Shown in pieces: positions 38,936 through 46,513 of a DNA stretch of 46,513 nt. The position numbers were made by a program, and so were the translations under genes. The DNA is from Trichoplax sp. H2. Lineage: Eukaryota > Placozoa > Uniplacotomia > Trichoplacea. The notes beneath the pieces are model-generated. The model was not told where the DNA came from. It searched no databases and was given only the letters and a program-made list of their open reading frames with translations. Positions within the stretch are counted from its first letter, which is position 1, and every line of letters begins with the position of its first letter. The stretch is from the NCBI GenBank assembly GCA_003344405.1, contig NOWV01000332.1, positions 1 to 46,513 of the forward strand. The letters are read 5' to 3'.

Positions 38936-39660
38936 TACAAACTCGCCACGCCAGAGAACCTGTAATTTGTAGTTCGGCATACTGTACTGTACAGTACAGT
39001 GTACATGTACTGTACTGTATTTCAAAATGGAAAATTTTGACACACTTTTTACACACGACTGTACAGTACAGTACAATACGGTACTGTACAGTGTACAGTA
39101 CTGTACAACGCAAACAGTACTAGATACTGTAGTACAAACGACAAATCACTTTGTTTGACTTCTGACGACATCTGTTTTCGACACGTCAGTCAAGGAAGAA
39201 CATGGTCAAGGACTACTGTAGTCCGCTTATATATCCGATATGATCCGCTTGCCTTAATATCAGTGAAAATCAGCGTTTCGCCAAATCTTAGAGATGTTAC
39301 AAATAATGAGTACAAGACTATTAGAACCCATTGGGCAGCTTGAGCTAAGTTTAGTACAGTACAGTACTGGACTGTACAGTGTACAGTACAGTCGATTTAC
39401 AGTTGCAGTATGGAAAATGAAGAGTACGTACAGTACTGTAACTTTTAGGTAAGAATGCACAGTGTAACATGTGTACAGTACTCAGTACTGTACTGGACTC
39501 CGTGTACTCAAGCATTGTGGGACAATTTATGATTAAACACTTCAAGAAATTCTACTTTAAATGAAATAGTGTTATATTGTACACTGTGCTGTACTGTACA
39601 GTATAGTACTGTATAGCAGAGTATGTATAGTACTGTACTCGTGGATAGGTGATAGGTTAA

Positions 39661-39703
39661 AATAAATAAATAAAATAAAATAAAACAAATAAATAAAATA
39701 AAA
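39661..39703. repeat. AAATA-type microsatellite
   Basis: Imperfect run of AAATA/AAAATA units, A-rich on the plus strand. Confidence 0.85.
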
Positions 39704-39766
39704 TTCAAATTTTATGGTTAGCCATACTGTAATTTTGTACAGTGTCCATGATACATACTGTACAGT

Positions 39767-39822
39767 CAGGGACTTCTAAGACTAATATCGAAGACTAAAA
39801 ATAGTCGTCATAAAAGTCCCTG
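39767..39822. repeat. Short inverted repeat, nested hairpin
   Basis: CAGGGACTT (39767-39775) and AAGTCCCTG (39814-39822) are reverse complements. Inside them further complementary words (GACTA and TAGTC) allow an extended stem of about 56 bp in total. It sits in the GTAC-palindrome field and may be a small non-autonomous element. Confidence 0.7.
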
Positions 39823-40000
39823 GTAAAGTCTACGTCTGCCTACTGTACAGTATACTGTACAGTACTGTACTTTTCTGCTTTAACTTTTTATTGGATGTTG
39901 TACGGTACTGTACGGTACTGTAAAGATAAGAATTATTACAGTATTACAGTACTGTACAGTAATTTGTACTGTGCATTGTACAACCTATTATCACTACCGT

Positions 40001-43000
40001 GCAATAGTTAAACAATGCCATTAAATAAATACAATATGATTGGCTAATTTTCTACATCCAGTCAAAGAAAGGCCACAAAAGAAGAAAGACCAGATTCGAC
40101 CCTCTATCGCTTCTCAAAGTGCCGCCGCTTTCTTGATCGAAGGATTTGCCTATTGACTCTCCAACTTTTGGTAAGCTCTTATTATGTTTTATGTTATCTT
40201 ATTCTATTCTATTAGTGCCCTCCAACACTCAATGTTATACATGAATTGGCAGTAGCAATGATATAGCAAATTCATCATTTTGTATGCAGTCTACAATCTA
40301 CAAGATAGCGTTATCAGCACATGAATAAAAAAGATTGATCGGTATTGCCCTCCAGCTCTTCAAAAATGACTCATCTGCTGAAGTTGTTTTCTACCATGAC
40401 TGTAAACGTTGTGCAAATTTTCCAATCAAAGCTCGACCTGTACATCGTACCATGCATTTAATCGATTAGCCGATCCAATGTTGTTCTGTTGTATCAATCG
40501 CAAGAGTAAAATCATTTTGTCGGTCTGATCTGTCTACCATGGCGATATCGGCAACGACTGTTCTGTATATCATTCTGTAATAACTGCAATTCCAAGTCGT
40601 GCCAATACGAGTATACTCTCATTAGACTATATAGTTTATTCTCTTCCGTAAAGTGAATCTAATCTTGTAATCGTACAAGCACGATCTTGACGATTTTCCC
40701 AATCGGCCCAATCAGTATGAATAATTGGATTTTATCGAACGACTGAAGACGACAAGGAGTGTGCAACACATACTGTACTATCGAATAAGCATAATTCTCT
40801 TCAGTCAACACATATTGTTCAAATTGGTGGCATTCCACGCTCTAGAGATTTCTAACGAAAGGATTATCAACACGTAAATTATACTGTACAGTACTAAAGT
40901 TACTATGATGTATGGTATTTTGCATACTTTCATATTACCAATCATGGACTACTATTGACAGTATCAATCTTGCGTTACAGTATTGTACATTGCCTTATAC
41001 CGTACAGTATACTGTACGCTCTCAGGTCTAGAGCAGATACATGATGGATCTAGGTAGCAGCTCGTCTATCGATATACAGAAAATCAGGCATTGCTAAGAG
41101 ATGAAATAAAATCATCAAATATTTCATGCTGCAAGGAAACCTACTGTAGGTCATCTTTCAACGGTGGTCGTCAATCAGACTAAAATTGGCATGCTGCAGA
41201 AGTTAGGATATATCTAACTGTCGTGCTTGTAGTGTTGGCAATACTCTGCAAAGTGCAAACAAATAACAGCCAACGCATTAGCACGGAACTAACTCCAAAC
41301 TATTGAAATTGATTATTTTGAAAACTTCTAATAAGATACAAAAAAATCGATTCATCTAGTGGTCCATGTCTTACTGTACCATCTATCGACTATTGCATAA
41401 TGCATTTCATGTAAAATTCATTTTTATTTTTTAATCCTGTCCACGTTTCAGACACATCAATGGATGTGCTACTATGCAGTACAGTACCTCACATCGGTAT
41501 TCTACAGTATGTAAAATGAAAGGAGCTGCTGTCCAATCCAGCCAGTTGCTGAAGGTGGAGTTTTTACTCTAACCAGAGTAACTGCTAGTTACTAAAAAAC
41601 GACAGTACATATTGCAAAGAGAAAAAATAGCGCAACGAGCGGTTACTCTAAAAAAGTAATCTACTCAGTGTAAGATACTCTACGAGTGAATGTATTCTTT
41701 AGGAACGATACCGTACTGACAACGATCATTTTGAAATATTTTACCGTCGATCAGAGTTGCTTGCTGAGTGAGATAAATTCCGGTATACTACTTATGATTT
41801 TAGATTAGTACTCAAACGATTAACCCATGATTTTTTCCGTTAAATCAGATTTTATTCTATACTGGTTTTCATACTAGGTGATCTACTGCATACAAGTGCA
41901 TGACAATACAGCCTTCGAAAATTAATTCAATTAATTTTTTTATGATAATTTCCTTATACTTACAAATACGACTGATCCCCCTACCATACGTTGATATATG
42001 GTTCAAGAAGAGGTTACGTATTGCAGTAATGTATTACAGTATTAACTTATCTAAATTGATTATGGTGGTAATCAATTAGGCACAGTGTACAGTATACTGT
42101 TATTTCAATTATATCCAGTACAACTCCATGACGATTTCATACTGTTCTAGCGTCTAACGTTAATATGACTTAAGTTGTTAGCCGTTAGAATATCAGTGCA
42201 TCCATTTATTTCTCACTGTAAATTCCATGGACCGATTCCTGGTGCGAGATTGTGAAGGCACCGCATCTCTGACTAAAGCATGACAATAGTTGAAGCAGTG
42301 GAATCAACTAGAAAGAGATCGTTGAAAATGATGTTATTGTAAAGTAATCCCTGTAAAGTAATTGATCGCAAATTCGTAATGTCAAATAGTTATAGTAGTC
42401 CAAATTTGTACCAAGTCCTATTGTACCCTCTTCTTAGTAAATTATACTACTGACTGTGAATGAATGACTGCAAATATGTACCGCAGGGCGCATTCCCCTT
42501 AATACGCCAAGAAATCTCTACAATAGGCACGATCATAATATTGCAGCTATTGCAAAAGAGTGTTATCAGTGCTATTACTGCTATATACGTTAACAGAGTT
42601 GTTGACCAATTCAATCGAAGAAACTATCGCCTTATTTAAGCTATTTCTTGCGTGAATGTCAAAATCGATGCAATAGAAGCCTTCAAATTTTATTTCAGTT
42701 CCGGTAACAGAAGTAGCAAAGTACTGTAGAGTGTTGTATATGGTACACGCTAAATTCATCATATTTATGTATTACTCTATTCTATCAGGTGTCTAATACT
42801 GCGGCTATTACACCAACCTCTTTGTTGTCGCATGCGTTATTATTCCTCCAAATTGATTACTAATATAAGTGTATGCATATCATTTCCTGTACCTTTTATG
42901 TCTATTGTTTGTCGCCATCCATATAATTGTGCTATACTGGACGGTGGTAAATTTAACGCGATCAAAACAACATTATTAACAACAACCACGAAATAATTTT

Positions 43001-43072
43001 ATTGCTGAACAATAACTCCCTCTGGTGTGCAATAACCGACGATAGTGCGAAATCTCAATAACGAAATTAACC
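40001..43072. other. Intergenic DNA, no gene recognised
   Basis: About 3 kb with scattered TACTGTAC words (about 40890, 41005, 41476, 42086) and no recognisable exon. The minus-strand 71-codon frame at 42547-42762 has no motif. The last few hundred bases should contain the promoter of the thymosin gene that starts at 43073. Confidence 0.45.
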
Positions 43073-44348
43073 ATGAGTAATAAACCAGACAGAAGTGAAG
43101 TTAAAAGCTTCGACGTCAGCAAGCTCAAGCATATTGAAACTACGGAAAAGAATCCTTTGCCATCGTTTACAAGTAAATAACTGTAACGATGATGATTGTT
43201 GGAATTGTATTATTCTTTGCATACGAATTTAACCTTATTTCCTAATAGCAATAAAATTCTTTCGCCAAAGCTTATTGCTGCCTTTTCGTGAATAATTGTA
43301 TTGAATATTATTATAACTATAATATTGTAGCTATTGCTCAAGAAAGAAGCGAAAATCGGCCTGAATTAAATGCCGTGAAAGAATTTTCAAGGCAAAAACT
43401 TCAGCACGTAGAAACTGAGGAAAAGAATCCCCTACCAACAAAAGAAAGTAAGTCTGTAGCAACTTTGTATACGTTCAAGAAGTTACTGGAGTAACCGTAG
43501 ATCGCCATACACAGTATAATCGGGATATGTAGGTCTTGGTTAGTTTTTGATAAGATCTCGTCTGAAAAAGTCTAAAGTAAATGCAGTATCTACTAAAGTT
43601 AACCGTAATATTTCTATTTCTATACTGTAGTATAGTAATATCTTAGACAATACTGGTGTACACTGTACAGCATAGCTAAATTCTCAAATTGATGGTTTAC
43701 TGCATTTTGCGTAGCGTACAACACTATAGACTGCAGTATATCGAGCAGGTTTACTTCGTATCTACATGCGTATGAGCTTGAAATGAAGACGTTTAATGTC
43801 TTAACAATGTTACCTTCCTGCTGAGTTTTATACAAGACATTCTACAGTTATATGTGGTAACTTAAATACGACTAACTCCTGGGAGATCGAGTTATTTCAT
43901 ATATACTCGTACAACTACTTCTCTACGTTGGATACAGTTTTTAAATAGTATTTTACTCATCATGACCATAAGGAAGTAGCCATACCTCCTAATCAAGACG
44001 AAAAATTTAGTTATGTGCTTACTTGTAAATTACTATTACTTATAGTACTCAATTGCATTATCGAACGTTTTATGGAGTAATCATTATGTTGACAATAAAT
44101 CGACCTCCTTTGAGTTTTAAATTAACTTTCCTTGATATAGAACATAGTAATCGTGCTGTTTACCTTAAAGTTGCGTAAATTCCTATATCATTTTGTAGTA
44201 CATTTTCAGTTCTTGTAGTCACTCTTAATTAAAGCCTATTGTAATTTTTATCTTGATTTTTCTACTAAAATTGTACTGATAACATATTTAATATATATGT
44301 ACTGTTTATATTCTTATTATAGCGATTGCGCAAGAAAAGTCCGAGTAA
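43073..44348 (+). CDS. Beta-thymosin, two tandem repeats
   Basis: Three exons (43073-43172, 43331-43447, 44323-44348) join in frame to 80 residues. Exon 1 encodes a whole thymosin core beginning MSNKPD, with FDVSKLKH and ETTEKNPLP. Exon 2 encodes a linker ([11 protein letters not shown]) and a second core with FSRQKLQH and [12 protein letters not shown]. Exon 3, 26 nt, encodes IAQEKSE and the stop. Multi-repeat members such as Ciboulot in flies bind actin and can promote as well as buffer filament growth; which applies here is unknown. The LKKT-type motif is altered to LKHI and LQHV. Introns are all phase 1, so exon 2 is a symmetrical cassette. A polyadenylation-type AATAAA lies at 44489-44494. 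The start is the first ATG and matches the family. Confidence 0.88.
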
Positions 44349-46194
44349 TTGCTTCGATTACATGAAGCTATATAGAAAGCTGTTTTATTAGTCTGCACTT
44401 GATAATTTAATTACTGCAGCGTAATTTTCGTAGATTACTATTCCCTATTCATATTAATCGACATTGATATGTAAGTGATTCCCTTACCAATAAAAACTAA
44501 TAGATCTAGCTACTGAAAAGATTTTTGTTTGCACTGTTTATGTGTTAGCTTGGTTAACATGTTTGTTATAAGCTGTCTATTACCTAAAATGAGTGATTTA
44601 CCCACAGAGTCTGATTACACGTACGAGGGCACGTATTGATATCGAGATATCAATCAAGATTTCTGTTCTATAAGCAACTGATCTGCTTGTAGTAGAAAAA
44701 TATGCTCGATTGTAACCTGTAAGTAAATAATTATAACTATTTTCAAGGTTGTAATACACTTTACGTGATATCAGTATTAAAATGGAAGATGTTCTGCGTG
44801 CTAAAAAATGTAAAGCCCACTTTTTCTAATCCCTATTTGATAGCGTTAGGTATTCCTCTAAAGAAGTACGGTAACCTTGCACTGAATACCTTATCTTCTA
44901 ACGAGCCTTACATAAATATTAGAAGAAATGATCAAATGCATTCGTGACAACTACTTTTAGATGCAAACTGAACTCAGCAATACTTTTACTGAAGAAGTAG
45001 AATGTAGTTAATGTTACTATATGAATTTAAATCAAGCCTTCTGTCCCCCCCCCGTCGTATCATCCTAACTTCGGGAAGAGCAACTACTGATTGCAAGAGT
45101 CTATTATGCTGTGCTTAGCATCAGCAGTGACAACAGAGGTTCGATTGTATCAGTCTGATAAGTTCGTTTACAGATATTGTTGAAAATAGCATACATCAAT
45201 ACCATGTCGAAGAAATCTACTTGCTAAAGAGCTAAATTTTGGTGAATATCACGTACACATGGTACTGAGATTGATTTACTACAGTCTTATTTGTCTAATA
45301 GCATTCAGCAAATGGTGCATTTAGCTCGATAAAGCTCTGCATATAGTTCGCGTGATCTTTATCTACTGTCTCGTACTGTACACAATTATTCGAGAATAGT
45401 ATACGGGTATCATGTTAGTAGGAAAGCTTCAGATAGTTAACATAGCTACTCAAATAGAGAATTTTTCTAATACTATATAAAATCATACGTATAGATAGCC
45501 GAATCCATTCCATCCAGGTCGCCACATATTGTGTGCACAGTCAGTTGTTCTGAATATTTTAGCATGATTCAGAGTGAATGCTATTAACGCAGTATACCTT
45601 ATATCATAACGTAATATACAACAGTTGCAGGCATAATAATATAATGATAATAATGAAGAGTAATGTCCGTAGCATCTGCCATTTGGTGTATACGTTGTAC
45701 AAGATGAATAAAAGAAACAATGACTCGCTTCTCTTCTGCCAATATTATTGTTGGAAGGCAACTTTACTTAATTACCAAGAATGACGACAATCAAATCACA
45801 ATTGTCATGTTGTTAATGGATGAAATATATTAATTTTCTATGATCAGGTTGAAGAGATCCACTTTTCTTCATGACGAGGAGTATGTGCATCGCATAATGC
45901 ATGTTGCTGCAGTGTCTTTGCAGCTGATGTAAATTTGTAGTGTCCACTAGTAAACTATCATAACAATGAGTTGGTTCTAGTCGTCATTCGTCATCGTCTA
46001 ATCATTTAATGGTCCTTCGTAAAGGCCCTTTAAGTATTTACTACTTTTAAGATCTTTGCAGTGCGGAAAGCTTCTAGAGAGACGTAGTTGAACACTAAGT
46101 GCTATATTATTCTTAAAGGGCGCACTACATTTGTAAGATTTGAGTATTAAATATAAATATTTACATTCACGAAAAGTACCGTAGTCATTGCAGA
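44349..46194. other. Intergenic between thymosin genes
   Basis: No gene recognised. There is a C9 run near 45045-45054. Short frames (44765-44947 plus, 45483-45761 minus) lack motifs. The last few hundred bases should include the promoter of the next thymosin gene. Confidence 0.45.
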
Positions 46195-46513
46195 ATGGAA
46201 ACTCTCTCTGAAGTGAAATTACCGACAAGTGAAGTTACAAATTTTAATAGCAGCAAACTCAAGCACGCTGAGATTGCGGAGAAGACTGTACTGCCAATAA
46301 GCGAAGGTATGTAACTGTTAAGATATTAGATGTTACTGTGAGCGTATTATCATGCTACTTTTTAGAAGCATTGTTTTTAATAATTATAATTATATTATTA
46401 TTAAGTGATGGCGATACGGCACTACTACTGAAGTATATGACAGTATTGCCCTTTCTAGATATGTAATTTAATCCAATTTTACTGCAGTTATTGAAGAAGA
46501 ATCAAGCATAGAT
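46195..46513 (+). CDS. Divergent beta-thymosin, 5' part, cut by window end
   Basis: Exon 1 is 46195-46306 and ends in phase 1 at a GT donor. Exon 2 starts at 46488 after a good acceptor (TTTACTGCAG) and runs to the window edge. Exon 1 encodes 37 codons: METLSEVKLPTSEV, then FNSSKLKHAEIAEK and VLPISE. These match the spacing of the thymosin core at 43073, although NPLP is changed to TVLP. Exon 2 begins VIEEESSID, more acidic than the IAQE linker of the neighbour. The same intron phase and same strand suggest tandem duplication from the gene at 43073 followed by fast divergence. It could be a functional variant or a decaying copy; the 3' end is not visible. Confidence 0.7.

Larger units (their letters stand above)
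38975..40000. repeat. GTAC-type palindromic repeat field
   Basis: Extremely frequent TACTGTACAGTA-like words, themselves perfect palindromes, chained as GTACTGTACAGT in many registers (for example 38983-39018, 39058-39106, 39353-39390, 39585-39615, 39841-39870, 39900-39985). Shorter relatives continue sparsely to about 42.1 kb and also occur at 24.1 kb. Open frames here are low-complexity. Confidence 0.85.

Noticed and set aside
45120-45150. GGTTCGATTGTATC resembling a tRNA B box
   Set aside because: No matching A box, acceptor stem or anticodon arm could be found around it.

Overview
The window is AT-rich eukaryotic DNA. Its protein-coding genes have many short introns (often 70-130 bp) with GT...AG borders, and there are two patches of TTAGGG telomere-type repeat. 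The gene content (class A GPCRs on single exons, beta-thymosins, DIS3, PRMT9, an ELMOD1/2-type ELMO protein) points to an animal. Single-exon receptor copies, very compact genes and low GC fit an early-branching metazoan such as a placozoan (Trichoplax/Hoilungia). That assignment is an inference from content and was not tested by a search.

Layout. (1) 1-8.2 kb: two nearly identical rhodopsin-family GPCR genes on the minus strand, within a ~1.9-kb segment duplicated at an offset of ~5.65 kb. Each has a copy of a palindromic MITE-like element about 180 bp upstream of its start. (2) 8.2-16.7 kb: gene-poor DNA with a ~232-bp tandem satellite (best units 11.03-12.54 kb) and a short (TTAGGG)3 tract. 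(3) 16.8-31.9 kb: three conserved genes that I could rebuild exon by exon. ELMOD (plus, 8 exons, 291 aa) faces PRMT9 (minus, 12 exons, 862 aa) tail to tail. PRMT9 and DIS3 (plus, 25 exons, 952 aa) are head to head across 2.6 kb that holds two families of tandem repeats. (4) 33.6-34.7 kb: a single-repeat beta-thymosin gene on the minus strand. (5) 35-43 kb: no recognisable gene, but a dense field of GTAC-type palindromes, a 51-bp minisatellite, hairpin elements and a head-to-head telomeric-repeat junction. (6) 43.1-46.5 kb: a two-repeat beta-thymosin gene and the 5' part of a third, divergent one that runs off the window, both on the plus strand.

The genes do not form one pathway: DIS3 works in RNA decay, PRMT9 in arginine methylation, ELMOD as an ARF/ARL-family GAP, the thymosins in G-actin binding and the receptors in signalling. 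I saw no clear new multi-gene system. The most notable signals are the palindromic element whose spacer appears flipped between paralogous sites, the modular phase-1 beta-thymosin exons, and the palindromic repeat field at 37.5-40 kb.
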